A DNA stretch of 64,000 nucleotides from Benincasa hispida (GCF_009727055.1 NC_052350.1:24445330-24509329), one strand, 5' to 3'. Positions 1 to 12,921 are shown, counted from the stretch's first letter. Notes: generated from the letters alone by a model not told the origin. A program made the numbers and translations.

Positions 1-230
1 GAACATTTGACACGTAGAGTTGAGTTGAGTTGGTAATTATTATCTGGAAATTAGATTACCTAAAAAGTTAGATTGTCTGTGTTTGGGTGCAAAATTGAGT
101 TGAGTTGAGTTTGAATGTTTATGTATGAAGTGTTGAGTTAGTTGAATTGAGTAAGAAAGTCTGTGTTTGGAGTGTGAAGTTGAGTAAAATTGAGTTGGAG
201 TATCTTGTGGTATTTTTCTAAACAAAATTG
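1..230. repeat. Dispersed repeat end rich in GAGTT/GAGTTGA words (MITE-like)
   Basis: Positions 11-43 read CACGTAGAG followed by several GTTGA units and GGTAATTA. This is nearly the reverse complement of 12921-12953, where the same block ends another repeat. The GTTGAG word recurs around 92-140 and 180-200. The match to a second place in the window supports a dispersed repeat; calling it a MITE or hAT relative is inference. The left end lies outside the window. Confidence 0.5.
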
Positions 231-2233
231 ATTTTGTATTTGTTTTTTCTATTTTTTATTTAAATTTTCAATTATACACATGTTTTTCTATTTTTTTTAA
301 CACTAAAAAATGCCTAATTTTTTTTTCATTCTTAAGACATAACAAATTCCTATAAACTAACACTATACACAAATTTTAAATTCAAATTTTTAACGCTTAA
401 TTATATGATACTTTTTTTTTCATTCCTAAACACCAAACATATTACAAAGAAATGAAAAGTTTTCACAACTACTTAGCCCTCAATCATAAACGAAAAAACT
501 TAAAAATTGAACAACTTTTTTGTTTTTCTTTTTTGAAAAATATAACATATTTTCATCACACAATTTGAACACTCAATTGCATGATAATTTTATTTACATC
601 TCCGAAGACATGTCATATTTCAATAAAATGAACATTTTTCTCTATTCCCTAACCTTCAGTTTTTAACTCTTAATTAATCTTAACTCAACCATAAATGTTA
701 GTTAAGAAAAATTCAATTCTTATCTTGTTTTTTGTATAGATGAAATGTGCAATTAATTTGGGCTCTGCAATAAATATAACAAACTATAGTTAGATTAGAA
801 TGAAACTAAATGCAAATAAAATGAAAATTCAACATACTACAACATACCTTCAAAGATATGGAATGAATTAGATCAAAACATCAAGACTTAACGAAGGTAG
901 AGTAGAGATGTGATCTTAAAGAAGATATATAAACCAGATCAATGCACTCTAAAAGAAGATGAATAAACCATATCAACACACCATCTAATTTATTATAAAA
1001 GAAAGGAAAGAGAAGTACAAAGTACAATCTTTCTTTTAGTAACCGCTTTGTAATTTGAGGATGGATCTCTTTCCATTTCATCAATAAAGTGTTGTTTCCA
1101 TTTAAAAAACCAATTAAAAAAAAATGAAAGTCATAAGTGGAGAATAAAAAAAGCTACAAATGGACTGCACAATTTTTTTTTTTTTTTTTTTTAATTTTTT
1201 TTATATAAATATAGTTATTGCATTACACATAGACAAAATACTATTATTTATATAACTAACAACCCTACAATATGCTTTAGCGGTTTGGAACATATGAGTT
1301 GAACATGTACAAAACTAGGGGTGTCATTAAGGGTCTATTTACATTTTCACAAAAAATATGGTTGTCACTAGGGGTCTGGTTAGAGGTGGCTTTCGTTGGA
1401 ATTGGTCCCCTAAGTGAATGTTAATAATGGTTGTTAGAGGTAGTTGTCATTGGGGTTGATCATCCAAGGTGATTTTCACCGGAGTTGTTGCAGAAGTGGT
1501 TGTCGGAGCCTAGAGTTAGACGTCGAAGTTGAGGCCACGTGAAGGTGGTAGTCGAAGTATCACAAATTTGTTCTATTTTATCCATGGCTTATCGCTTATT
1601 CGATGTAACTTTGAAAATTGAACAAGTTTAAAGCAAATTAAATCCATTTAAAACAAAAAAAGTAGGATATGATTTCAACCTTTGACTTAAAACAATAAAG
1701 ATTATAATTTCTGTTCAAAAAGTGACTTCAAAACAATAAAGATTATGAGCATTAAGCCGTTGACTGTAATTCTTTATCTTAAAAAAAATAAAAATAAAGA
1801 TTATAATTCCTGTTCGAAAAGTAGCTTTAAAGTATAAACTTATTCTGTCAGAAGCAAATGATGCACATAAAAAGTGGCTTTCAATTTTTTATTCATAACA
1901 AACAACGAACCCTTAAACTTCCAAGAACTTAGAACAACGAACTCATTAATTTAATCAGCCGTAATTTTCTCGACGGAACAGATCACTTCTGACACCGTTT
2001 TTGGTGGGGTGTAAATAAAATTACAAGTTCAATCACGAGCCCTACATATGGGAAATTTTGCGTAATCAGATTGAGAAATGACCCGTGAGTGAATTCCAAG
2101 TGGGTTCCCTCGATTCTCACATCGAAAACATTATCTTCAATCCTCTTTCCCTACTGGGTAAGAATCTGAAAATCTCAGACCCCTTTTACAAAACACTTCC
2201 TCTTCTAATTGGATTCAGCTAGCAACTACTACA
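231..2233. other. Intergenic DNA and upstream flank of the BASS1 gene
   Basis: AT-rich and without a credible coding region. It holds a T run near 1170-1190, a short imperfect direct repeat near 913-980 (AAGAAGAT...AAACCA...CAACACA), and a degenerate G/T-rich stretch at about 1340-1560 built of variants of GTTGTC and GGGGTT. The last 150 bases before the ATG (about 2100-2233) are less AT-rich and probably hold the 5' UTR and core promoter. I cannot point to a convincing TATA box. Confidence 0.5.
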
Positions 2234-5200
2234 ATGGCGTCAATGTCCAAATTCGCTTTCAATGATTGTAGAATCCAGAGATTTGATGCTCTCTACAGGC
2301 GAAACTTCCATTTCTCTGCTGGAAAGCTTCAATCCCATCTGGGTATGTTTTATGTCTATAGTTTATGGCGATTCTCTATTTGGGTGCTTCGATTTTTGCT
2401 TTAATTTTAGTTTCTTGTTCTTGTCTTTTGATTTAGATGTTAGGGGGGAGTTGTGTTTATCCGATAATGGGAGAAGAAATTTAGTGGTGGCTCAGTGTAT
2501 GCTGTGTAAGCCGCTTGTTTCTTCTGCTACTCCTTGTGCAATTGGAGTAACGTCAAGGTATGTTTTGGAAGATATGGTTTTAAATTGTATAATTATGTAT
2601 TGTGATCAATCATTATTTTGCTGATCTTTTCAGGACAGATGTTTCTGTAATACCCATACGTTTTGATGAACATATGTACTGCTTAGATTTAATTTGATAC
2701 TGATATATTGTAGAGTTATACATAATGAAGTATGAACTCAGGAAACTCCAAATTTTGTGCAAAGCTGCTAGTGATGTATCTGGAGATGTCACTGATGGTT
2801 CTTCTAGTGGAATGAGCGTGTATGAACGAACTATTGAAACTTTAACCACACTTTTCCCTGTTTGGGTATGTTTATTAGTTTTGTTTTGTTTTTTTTTTTT
2901 TTTTTTGTTTTTTTTTTTGTTTTTTTTGTTTTTTAATAATTTTTATGAATATGGAATTAGTGAACTCGTTATTGTGCATTTTGTAATATTATGGAACATT
3001 GCCTTATAAGATCAAGTTTTTTTATCTGTCAACAGGTTATCCTTGGAACCATTATAGGCATCTATAAACCCGCTGCAGTAATTTCTTGTTCTTAATTCTT
3101 CTTGATTGTTTCTCAAAGAAAAAAAAAAAGAAACAGAAGATCTTCTTGATAGAGGATTGGTGAATCAAGTAACATTCATCAGAGTCTTCTTGCAGGTAAC
3201 TTGGTTGGAGACTGACCTTTTTACTGTGGGATTGGGTTTTCTTATGCTTTCAATGGGATTGACGCTAACGTTTGAGGATTTCAGGCGTTGTTTAAGAAAT
3301 CCATGGACTGTAAGACAACAACCTTTTCTTTTGAGCTTTAGACATTGATAAGATATATGTATATGTCCATGTCGTTTCACATTTCTTTTTCTTGTTGCAG
3401 GTTGGTGTTGGATTTCTTGCCCAGTACTTAATTAAGCCCATGCTTGGCTTTGTCATTTCCATGGTAATAACTACTTGTACTCTCTTTCGTATGATGGAAT
3501 GTTAGGGCTCAATATCAAGCTGAAATGATAGAACAGACAGACATAACAACCAATTTATGTATTTTCAGACTCTCAAACTGTCTGCACCTCTTGCAACTGG
3601 TCTTATTTTGGTCTCATGCTGCCCTGGGGGACAGGCATCAAATGTTGCTACATATATATCTAAAGGAAATGTTGCACTTTCTGTTCTCATGACAACGTAA
3701 GACCTGTTTGGATCGTAAGATGCTCCTGTTCTCAATTGAGAAGATTCTTGCAAACCTTTTTTTACACATTGATATTCTACTAGTAGTTTGATCTTTGTTT
3801 GTGCATGCCTGTCTTTTCCACCCAGAATTAAAATATTAATACTAATGAAAATGCTGAAGTCTCGAATTAAAAAAAAATTGATAGAGATATCGATAAAATG
3901 TCAATTTCGATGGATATTTCTAGAAAATTATAAAAACAAATAGTTAAAAAAAAAACATTTGAAGTCACAAAATAAAATTTGCATGCTTAATAAATTAAAA
4001 TGGTTATTATTTATATATTATATTTTACGCTAATGATACTATGGTTTATACAGTATGTTTCAAGGTTTTCCTTTTTTTTTTTTTACGTTACAGTTGAAAT
4101 GTCAATTCACCTTTTATGCATGTCAAAGAAATATTGATTGAAAAGAATTTAATACCAATAGCATTCTCTTGGAATTCATATAGGTGTTCGACTATTGGTG
4201 CCATCGTCATGACACCATTGCTTACCAAGCTTCTTGCTGGACAATTAGTTCCAGTTGATGCTGCTGTAAGTTCAGATAAGCTAACCTTTCCAAATATACA
4301 TTTGTTGAGCTGTTGGATCTTATCCAGATGATGATCTTTAGGTTCATTCTTGGTAGTAATAACTTTAGGGGCTTAAATAAATAATCCAAAAAAAAAAAAA
4401 AAGATCAAATGTCACATATCAATCAACCAACCAAAAACAGAAATTTCATAAGAAAAAGTAATTTAGGGGTTATTGTTCCCCAATTCTCAGCTTGACTTGT
4501 ATGATTACGTGTTATACTTCTGAAATGCATCTAGGCTGTTTGGTTCTTACAGAAAGTTCGAACAAAGGAATGAGGTGTATGTTGGACTTTTCACATTTAT
4601 CATCGAAGAAAGAATCAGAAAAAAGTAACAAATTTTTGTTTATCAATGTATTCGATTGGAAAATATATTAGAACCTAGGAAACAGAGTATATGATATGAT
4701 GTTGTTTTCATTTGAGAGTTTACAATTTCTTGATCTTATCCTTCAATTATTTTTGGCCTAAGGTTGTCTCTATTTTCATTATTATCCTTTCAGGGTCTTG
4801 CTATAAGTACTTTTCAGGTGGTTTTGGTTCCAACTGTAATTGGAGGTAACTTTATAAAAAGGAAAATCCCCTTGAGAAACAATATAGATATCCAAATTAG
4901 TTACTCGCTAAAGATGAGTAAATCATCCTCAACCATCATTGTTCTTGGCTGCAGTTTTAGCTAATGAATTCTTCCCCAAATTTACTTCAAAGATAATCAC
5001 AGTGACGCCTTTGATTGGAGTTATCCTCACTACTCTCCTCTGTGCCAGCCCTGTAAGTTTCATTAGACTGATTTTTGACACTCCCTCTCTCATTTCTTTA
5101 TAATAACTTGCTCTCATCAATGTCTCTCATGTTGAAGATCGGGCAAGTTGCAGAAGTTTTGAAATCTCAAGGAGCACAGCTGTTGCTCCCAGTAGCCATC

Positions 5201-5738
5201 CTACATGGTGCTGCATTTGCTCTAGGCTATTGGCTTTCAAAATTATCGTTCGGCGAATCCACTTCTCGCACGATTTCGATTGAATGTGGGATGCAGGTAA
5301 CAATTGTCTTAACAAGACAGCAATAGAGAGAGCAGAGAGTTCATTATCAAGTGACAGAAACCTTGAATGAGCCATGTTTTTAATCTGCAATATATTGTCT
5401 TGTTTTGTAGAGCTCTGCACTCGGGTTTTTACTTGCTCAAAAGCATTTCACAAACCCCCTCGTCGCCGTCCCATCAGCCGTTAGTGTCGTCTGTATGGCA
5501 GTAAGAGTTTCAACTGTGTTTCTTTGCTCTGATCTTTGCTCTTTTTCCTCTCAGTCTTGCTTCTTTTTTGGTTTCTTTATACCACCACATGAATTCATTT
5601 GTTTTGAAACTCGGGTATAAACATTTACTGTCTTCTTTTTTGGTTTCTTTATCCCAACAGCTTGGTGGCAGTGCTCTTGCTGTCTTCTGGAGGAACATGC
5701 CGATTCCTGCTGACGACAAAGACGATTTCCAAGAATGA
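2234..5738 (+). CDS. BASS1: Plastid sodium/metabolite cotransporter, BASS1-like (bile acid:Na+ symporter family), 13 exons
   Basis: Coding exons: 2234-2342, 2437-2557, 2742-2865, 3036-3077, 3196-3309, 3401-3463, 3569-3696, 4184-4265, 4794-4845, 4955-5052, 5138-5296, 5411-5500, 5661-5738. All introns are GT-AG and the sum is 1260 nt (419 aa plus TGA). The first ~70 residues are Ser/Arg-rich and fit a chloroplast transit peptide. The mature part begins around [17 protein letters not shown] (residues ~102-118) and contains the family block [11 protein letters not shown] (207-217), [13 protein letters not shown], and a C-terminal [17 protein letters not shown]. About nine or ten hydrophobic segments fit an inner-envelope membrane carrier. 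Length and order match plant BASS1 closely. Family members move organic acids together with Na+ into plastids; the substrate of this paralog is not evident from sequence. No frameshift or stop is seen, so it is probably functional. Exon 3 uses the AG at 2740-2741, the only acceptor I found that keeps the frame. Confidence 0.93.
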
Positions 5739-7296
5739 AGTAGTACAAGTTTTAGGATCTTTGCTAGTTTACATTGGTTCTATTCATTTGTTTGAAAGCC
5801 CTATGGTAATGTTGAGATTTTGTCTATGGTAATGTTAGAAGTTCATGCGAATTTTGGGAAAATTTTATTTGAATTTAGAAAATGAAATTTTAGTTGGGCT
5901 TAATTAGATTATAATGGACTATTTTTTTTCTATTATCATGTGTAAAAATATACATTATATTTGCATGAAAATGTTAATGCTAGTAGAATTTTGGAGAACG
6001 ATGAAAGTTGTTTGAATTAGGAAATGAACTTTAGTGGTTTATATAGACCGTAATTAATGATTATTAATTAGTGGATATTTGCTTAACCTAGAGTTTTGAA
6101 TTGTTATGTTGTTTAGTTGCTTAACCTAGAGTTCTAAATTTATACGTTATTTTTTGGAAAATTATTTTAAAAGATAAAACTGCTAAAAGTATTTAGCATT
6201 AATTGCAAGATATCACAATCTATCTATGGTAAACCATGGTGGTAGACTACTATCTGATTAGACACAGATAGACAGATAGTAGTCTATCGTCACGGTCTAT
6301 CACAGATAAACTGTGATATCTTGCTGTTAGTTGTAAATATTTTGGTTCATTTTCGTATATTTGAAAACATCCTTTAATTTTTTTTATTTAAATTCTATAT
6401 TAGAATATATTTCAATAAAAAAATTAACAAAATAAACGATTTCGAGTTTTCTATATTATTTGTTGTGCTTTTGATTTTTAATTTCGTCCAGATCTAATTT
6501 GACATTAAATACGAATGTAACAAACTTTATTAATTGTCAAATCAAGCATAATTCAATTGACATTTAAGTGTTTTAGAAATCACGAGATCTGTGGTTCGTT
6601 GATTAGATCGTTAAGTGTTTATGTAGATTGGATGACAAGTCACTCCATTTAGACAAAAATAATGTATTTAAAATTTTATAGTTTAGAAATAAACATTTTA
6701 GAAGAAAATTAAAATGGTTTAAAGTATTCCAAAACAACCTTAAATCACTCCGAGATTTCTTGTACCAGTAGTTTTGGCCTGTCCCATTTTCTTTTTACAT
6801 CGATTTATTCTGATATTCTTTGATTTCTTCAAGCCTATTTGTCGTCCCTTTTTGGTCTTGTTACTAATAATATCTCTGACCATTCTTCTCATAGTTTGTT
6901 GATGAGAAGCTTCCCTGTTCTCTCGCTTGCAGTCCATTGATGAACCTTAAGCAGAATCTAGCCGGATATTGGAAAAAATGATGTCAGCTAAAAGTTTGTT
7001 TGGAATATATTTTCAAGCGTTTAATTAAAAAAAAAAGTTATTTTGAAAGAACGAAATGGTCAACAACCACTTAAAATAACTTTTTAAGTGTATTTTAATC
7101 AATTTTTATCAAAAGTATTAAAATAAAAATGAATTTTTTGAAAAACATTTTTTTGTCAAGTCACTCCAAAAGGCCGTAAGAAGATTTGAATTTGGATTCC
7201 TTGTGAGTAGGAGTGGCAAGAATTTGGGTTTATCAATATATGAATTCCCAAAATGAATGCATCTAATTCATCTTTTTCTCTTAAGAAATATACTTA
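5739..7296. other. Intergenic DNA downstream of BASS1
   Basis: Holds the BASS1 3' UTR (about 100-250 bases, end not visible), AT-rich spacer and the foldback at 6205-6324. A stretch at about 6740-6960 is less AT-rich than its surroundings and could encode 65 residues rich in Lys and Arg on the minus strand. I do not recognise it, and it may be a relic of a gene or repeat. Confidence 0.5.
6205..6324. repeat. Foldback (inverted repeat) of about 120 bp
   Basis: The left edge GCAAGATATCACA is mirrored by TGTGATATCTTGC at the right edge. Inner arms TAGACTACTATCTG and CAGATAGTAGTCTA also pair, leaving a small loop near 6260-6272. Arms are about 50 bp with a few mismatches. It resembles a small foldback MITE; no flanking duplication was established. 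Confidence 0.75.
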
Positions 7297-7469
7297 GGGG
7301 GTGTTTGGCACTCTAGTTGGGTTGGATTGGGTGGGTAAAAAAGATCCATCCACCATTTGGTTCACCAATTATTAAAGAGGTTTATTACCTTGATATTCGT
7401 ATTAACTCATATTTCTCACATCGTTATTCGTATCAACTCATCCAATTACTCTCCCCCTATAATAATTAC

Positions 7470-7686
7470 TGATGAAAAATAAAAGAGACAAGACGAAAAG
7501 AGAGATCAACACACAGTTTACGTGAAAACTCTAGAACAAGGAGGAAAACCACGATATAGACCTTTTTCTTATTATTGAATTGATACACTGAATATAAGGG
7601 AATAGGGCAAATAAATAGACAGTAGAGAACCCTAGGGCTGAAGACAATTACAAAAATACCCCTAGGTTAAAACCCTACTTTCAACA
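7470..7686 (-). repeat. Copia A 3' LTR
   Basis: Starts TGATGAAAAATAAAAGAG and ends CTTTCAACA on the plus strand. It is the same length as the partner at 12705-12921 and is flanked on the left by the target duplication ATTAC (7465-7469). Confidence 0.95.
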
Positions 7687-7698
7687 CACCCCCTCAAG
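7687..7698 (-). other. Copia A polypurine tract
   Basis: On the minus strand the bases just upstream of the 3' LTR read AACTTGAGGGGGTG, a typical plus-strand primer of copia elements. Confidence 0.85.
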
Positions 7699-9483
7699 TT
7701 GGGGCATAAATATCAATAAGACCCAACTTGCTGATTGAATAATCAAAGTTTGGTCTAAGTAACCCCTTGGTGAGAACATCTGCCACTTGTTGGTTTGTGG
7801 GAATATAGGGGATGCAAATGCTTCCACTATTCAGTCTCTCTTTGATGAAGTGTCTGCCAATCTCTACATGTTTGGTTCTGTCATGTTGGACTAGATTGTT
7901 TGCTATGCTTATTGCTGCTTTATTATCACAAAACAATTTCATTGGAAGCTCACTATCATGGTGGATCAGACAACACTTTCTTCAGCCAGATTTCTTCATA
8001 GATCCCTAAACTCATTGCCTTGTGTTCATCATCAACGCTACTTCTGGCAACAACTCCCTGTTCCTTACTTCGCCAGGTGACAAGGTTACCTAGAAAAAGG
8101 TGCAGTATTCAGAGGCTGACTTTCTATCAACGATAGAGCCTGCCCAATCAAAATTGGTATATGCTTCAATACCCCTTTTTTCGGACTTTCTAAACATCAG
8201 CCGCAGTCATATGCTCCTCATAGGGATCTTGCATAAATTGGCTTACCATGCTCACTGCATATGAAATATCTAGTCTTGTATGGGACAGATAGATCAACTT
8301 CCCAACCAACCTCTGATACCTTTCCTTGTTAACATGAATTTTGTCGTTTGTAACACCAAGTTTTGCATTATACCCCACGGGTGTGTCAGTTGGTTTACAC
8401 CCAGTCATGCCTGTTTCTTTGAGTAAGTCCAGTGTATATTTCTGTTGCAACACTGAAATACCTTCTCTTGATCGAGCCACTTCCATTCCAAGGAAGCATC
8501 TCAGCTTACCGAGGTCTTTAATCTCAAACTCTTCAGCCATTTTTGTTTTAAGCCTCATAATTTCACCCTCATCATCGCTAGACAGAACAATATCATCAAC
8601 ATACACTATGAGGACTGCAATCTTCCCGGAGCCTAACCTTTTTGTAAACAATGTATGATCCGAGTGCCCTTGTTTATATCCCTGTGCTTCAACAAATCTG
8701 GAGATTTCTTCAACCCATATAATGACTTCCTCAGTCTGCATACCCTGTGCTTGAATTGACTCTCGAACCCAGGAGGGGGACTCATATAGACTTTCTCTTC
8801 AGGTTCTCCGTTCAGGAAGTCATTCTTAACATCTAACGGGTGAAGTGGCCAATCTTTGTTCATAGCAATAGACAGCAATACTCGAATAGTATTGAGTTTG
8901 GCCAGAGAGAGAATATTTCAGAGTAATCAACTTCGAAGGTCTGAGTGAAGTCTTTGGCGACAAGTCTGGCCTTATACCGATCAATCGTCCCATCTGATTT
9001 TTACTTTACGGTGAACACCATTTGCATCCATCTGTCTTGTGCCCTTCAGGTAAAGACACTTGTTCCCAAGTTCCATTTTTCTCAAAAGCCCATAACAACC
9101 GTTTTCCATTCAGGACTCTCCATTGCTTCACGAATACTGCTTGGGATCATGATAGTGTCCAAGCTGGTAGTGTGAGCTTTAAATTCGGGAGACAGATTAC
9201 TATATGTCATGTAGCTGTGCATAGAGTACTTCGTGCATGAATGAGTACCTTTCCTCAGCGCTATAGGAAGGTCGAGAGAGGCATCATGATTTTCCAACTC
9301 TCTAGGTTTCTCAACATGATTGGTCATCTGTATATCAGGAATTTCAGTAATACCTTTTACTTCCTCACCAATCGCTAACATTTTTTTCCTACTGCTATTA
9401 TTCTCAACTATTTCCTCATCTGTCACATTTTCGGTATTGCCACCTCCTTCGTCCTTATCCTCTATGCATTTGTCAGTCTCCAT
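7694..9483 (-). pseudogene. Copia A RT and RNase H remnant
   Basis: Read right to left: a linker (9483-9082), the RT start with the conserved PLHPLDVKNDFLNGEPEEKV (about 8878-8800), the catalytic box VLIVYVDDIVL (about 8600), and DLGKLRCFLGMEV. RNase H ends with KLFCDNKAAISIANN and a PTNQQVADVLTKGLL tail (7694-7942). Between MTAADV and RKSEKRGIEAYT (about 8190) the expected block of roughly 20 residues (ILRYLKGTPG-type) is missing and the frame shifts. Further stops lie at about 7950-8190 and 8880-9080. Not functional. Confidence 0.9.
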
Positions 9484-11119
9484 ACATATATCACATCATT
9501 AGTTTCAGGAATACACGTACCTGGACCTGATATAGGGTCTGATTCATGGACCAGAGCCGGCTGTTCAATAGGTGGCGCTTCTTCCTTTCTAAGATTCTTT
9601 CTATAGTAGGTTATCCATGGAATCTGGTTGGTAGGAAGGACCGAACAGACATTTTCAGAACTAGGAGAAGGAATCAGGGTGGATTCTAAAGGAATAGCAT
9701 AGGAAGACCAATTAGTCTCTTCACTCAAGCTCTCCCCCTGAAAAGAACTAATGGGAAAGAATGGCTGATCTTCAAGGAAGGCAATGTCCATGGAGACAAA
9801 ATACTTACAAGAAGACGGATGATAGCACTTATATCCACGTTAGTGGAGAGAGTACCCAACAAAGACACATTTTTGAGCACGTGGAGTAAATTTTGTGCGA
9901 TTTGGGCCATGAGAATGGACAAACGCGACACAATCGAAGACCCGGAGGGGATCGAAAATCAAGCGAGTAGTCGAATAAGATTCTTTGGATAGGTATAAGG
10001 GATTATGAAATTCAAGGACACAAGAGGGCATGAGATTAATGAGGTGGGCGGTAGTAAGAATGACATTCCCCCACAGATAGGACGGAAGAGTGGAAGACAA
10101 CATTAAGGACCGGCGACTTCCACCAGATGACGATTTTTACACTCGGCTACTCCATTCTATTGGGGAGTATAAGCACACGAGCTTTGGTGGACAATCTCCT
10201 TAGACACAAAAAAATCTCGGAAAGAGGTGTTAAAGAATTCAAGCCTATTATCATTCCTCAAAATTCCAATCTTTGCATGGAATTGGGTTTCAACAGTTGT
10301 ATAAAATTGTTGAAAGATAGAAGACACTTCAGACTTACAGTAAGTAAGAAAACCCAAGTAAGGCGGGTGTGGTCGTCTATGAAGGTGACAAACCAACGTT
10401 TGCTAGTGGAGGTAGTAGTAGGTGAGGGTCCTCAGACTCACTATGAATTAGGGAGAAGGGACTTGACGACTTATAAGGTTGAGAACGAAAAGTAACACGA
10501 CTTTGTTTGGCACGAATATACACATCACAATTTAAAGAGGCTATATTAACATTGCGGAATAAATACAGAAACAAATATTTCATATATTGAAAGTTTGGAT
10601 GTCCTAAATGATAATGCCATAATATAAAGTCATTTCTGGAAGTAGAAAAATTTAAAGACATAAAACCAGTCTATGATCCTCCTTAAAAGAAGCATTGTTA
10701 GAAAGGAAGTAGAGCCCTCTATCGTGCTGGACAATGCCAATCGTTATCCCCGACTTCTGGTCCTGAAACACTACAAAATTTGGTGAGAAAATGGCCTTGC
10801 AATTCAGATCTCTCGTAATTTTACTAACCAATAAAAGATTATATGAAATTTTAGGCACATGTAGAGTATCATGTTATACTAAACCATCAAATGGGGAGGT
10901 ATGTCCTTTCCCTGCAACTAGGGAAAAGGACTCGTCTGCAATTCTAATACATTCATTCCCCGCACTTGGACAGTATGAAATAAACAGATCTGAAGAACTG
11001 GTGAGGTGATCTATGGCCCCTGAATCTACAATCCAGGATTTTTCGCCATTAATGCTAATAAGGCCAAAAGAGGGAAAAGTACCTGATTGTGAAATAGCAC
11101 TCACCTCGACCGCACTCAA
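9462..11119 (-). pseudogene. Copia A protease and integrase remnant
   Basis: Protease is marked by WIVDSGAIDHLTSSSDLF (about 11030-10990), with the catalytic DSG intact. The pre-integrase zinc region follows with WHYHLGHPNFQYMKYLF (about 10620). Integrase core pieces are at 10396-10157 and 10103-9840, ending with FTPRAQKCVFVGYSLH. Several frame changes separate these blocks, so no full product can be made. Confidence 0.88.
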
Positions 11120-11204
11120 ATAGTTCTTATTGTCGGTTGAGGGTTGATGCTATGTATTCTCATTAACCGAGTCACTTACAAGGGCACGCCCAGAGTTTTA
11201 TTTG

Positions 11205-12531
11205 TCATGATTGTTGTCGCCTACTGTTTAAGGGTCTCCCATGTAACTTCCAACACTGGTCCTTCGTATGCCACGACTTCTTACAATGCTCACAAATAGG
11301 AGTGGCCTTTTTATCACCATTGACACTAGACGCCTTTGTAACAAAGGCTGATGCATTAGTGAAACAATAACAGGATTGTTCATAGCATGCGATCAATCCT
11401 TTTTTAGTCGTATCTCTGGACAAACTTCTCTGAGGGAGGGTGTAGGTCATTGACCTAATATACGACTCCGAACACTATCAACTTTGGGGTTCAATCCCGC
11501 AAGGAAAACATACACATGGTCGACCTTTTCAAGTTTCAAGTATTGAGTCCCATCTTGGCACACAATTCCAGACAATCTCTCGGTAAAGGTCCATCTCTTG
11601 CCAATACATTGACAGTTTATTAAAGTAGGATGTGACATCCATGGTCCCTTGTTTACACTCATGGACTTGCTTGTGTAGTGTGTACAACTGAGATGCATTC
11701 TGTCGCTTTGAGTACAGGTCCCTTGTTGCCTTCCAGATATCTCTAGCAGTTGCTGCATACAGTAAAGGTCGGCCAATCTGTGGCCCCATACTATTGATGA
11801 GGACAGAGTGTAATAGAGAATCCTCCCCTTTCTAGATTCTTTCTTGAGGATCGCCCGAGATAGGTTTCAAAATTTCTCCTGCCAGATACCCAAATTTGTG
11901 TCGTCCTTCTAAGGCCATTCTGATCAATTGGGACCGAGAGAAATAATTCTAGCCATTTAATTTTTCTTCTACTAGAAATCTTGCAGAATTTCCCATAGAG
12001 CTAGATAAGTAAGTTGCATTGGGCAAAATAGAGAACGAATTTACTGGATTCTCTGTGGTGACAGGTTGGATTTGTGCCAAGAGTCGTTTCCAAATCTGAA
12101 ATCTGCATTTGGAGGTATGCTAACCATTGTCGGACATCATCATGCATTGAGCCAAGCCACCATGATTTGGACACGGCTAGAAAAGAAGCTTTGACCAACA
12201 GCTGAATATGGGAAGAATCAGCTATGTATGCTGGAATCGAGCCGTCGGCTGGAGAAGTCACAAACGGAGGCTGTGTCGGGTCATTTTTTCAGATTGGCGC
12301 TTGGGACGGCTGCAACTGGACAGGGGCTAGAGCGGTCGGCTTGTGCAGCATGACCGATACCGACGAAGGGTTTGGTGGCATTCCACCAGCGCGGCTCATT
12401 GTAATCGCGCGTCTCTGACCGTTAAACAAGCCCTCGATCTGGAACGAAGTCGTCACTCTTTGCGGCGACTGGATTGAGCGTTTCTGACTGTCGAAGAAGG
12501 CTTTGATCTGGAACGTCTCGTCTGTTGGCAA
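11205..12531 (-). pseudogene. Copia A gag remnant
   Basis: Two stretches (12531-12289 and 12261-12001) hold the N-terminal part. 11789-11447 contains the capsid-like TARDIWKATRDLYSKRQNAS and VTSYFNKLSMYWQEMD. 11450-11205 carries the zinc knuckle CEHCKKSWHTKDQC (C-x2-C-x4-H-x4-C). Frames change between blocks. Confidence 0.85.
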
Positions 12532-12690
12532 TAGCTAGGATCAGCTGTGGTAGGGCGGCTTAGAGATACTCCTTCACAGCCGCTTGGATGACAGCTTTCA
12601 TGTCCACGATTGAAGCTCCATCAGTTCCCACAAGGGCTACTAAATACGTCTCTGGTTGGTTCTCGTCAATGAAGGCTAGGGTTTCATCGC

Positions 12691-12704
12691 CATCTCTGAT
12701 ACCA
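12691..12704 (-). other. Copia A primer-binding site (initiator tRNA-Met)
   Basis: On the minus strand the LTR is followed directly by TGGTATCAGAGATG, complementary to the 3' end of plant initiator tRNA-Met except for the last bases. Confidence 0.92.
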
Positions 12705-12921
12705 TGATGAAAAATAAAAGAGACGAGACGAAAAGAGAGACCAACACACAATTTACGTGGAAATTCTATAATAGGGAGAAAAACCATGATACAGACCTTT
12801 TTCTTATTATTGAATTGATACATTGAATACAAGGGAACAGGGCGATTAAATAGACAGTAGAGAACCTTAGGGCTAAAGATAATTACAAAAATACCCCTAG
12901 GTTAAAACCCTACTTTTAACA
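12705..12921 (-). repeat. Copia A 5' LTR
   Basis: 217 bp. It begins (minus strand) TGTTAAAAGTAGGG and is followed on the plus strand by the target duplication ATTAC at 12922-12926. Confidence 0.95.

Larger units (their letters stand above)
7470..12921 (-). mobile_element. Copia A: complete but decayed Ty1/copia retrotransposon, RE1/RE2-like
   Basis: 5452-bp element reading on the minus strand. Both LTRs are 217 bp and begin TG and end CA. The 5-bp target duplication ATTAC (7465-7469 and 12922-12926) is perfect. The primer-binding site and polypurine tract are in the expected places. The gene order gag, protease, integrase, RT, RNase H is copia order. I count about 20 mismatches between the 217-bp LTRs, mostly transitions, so it is not recent. 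All reading frames are broken by stops or shifts. Confidence 0.95.

Noticed and set aside
2634..2646. 13-bp micro-exon in BASS1
   Set aside because: It keeps the frame but is not needed: splicing 2557 directly to 2742 also keeps the frame and is simpler.
3106..3348. Open frame of 80 residues inside the BASS1 gene
   Set aside because: It is exon 5 read together with its flanking intron sequence.
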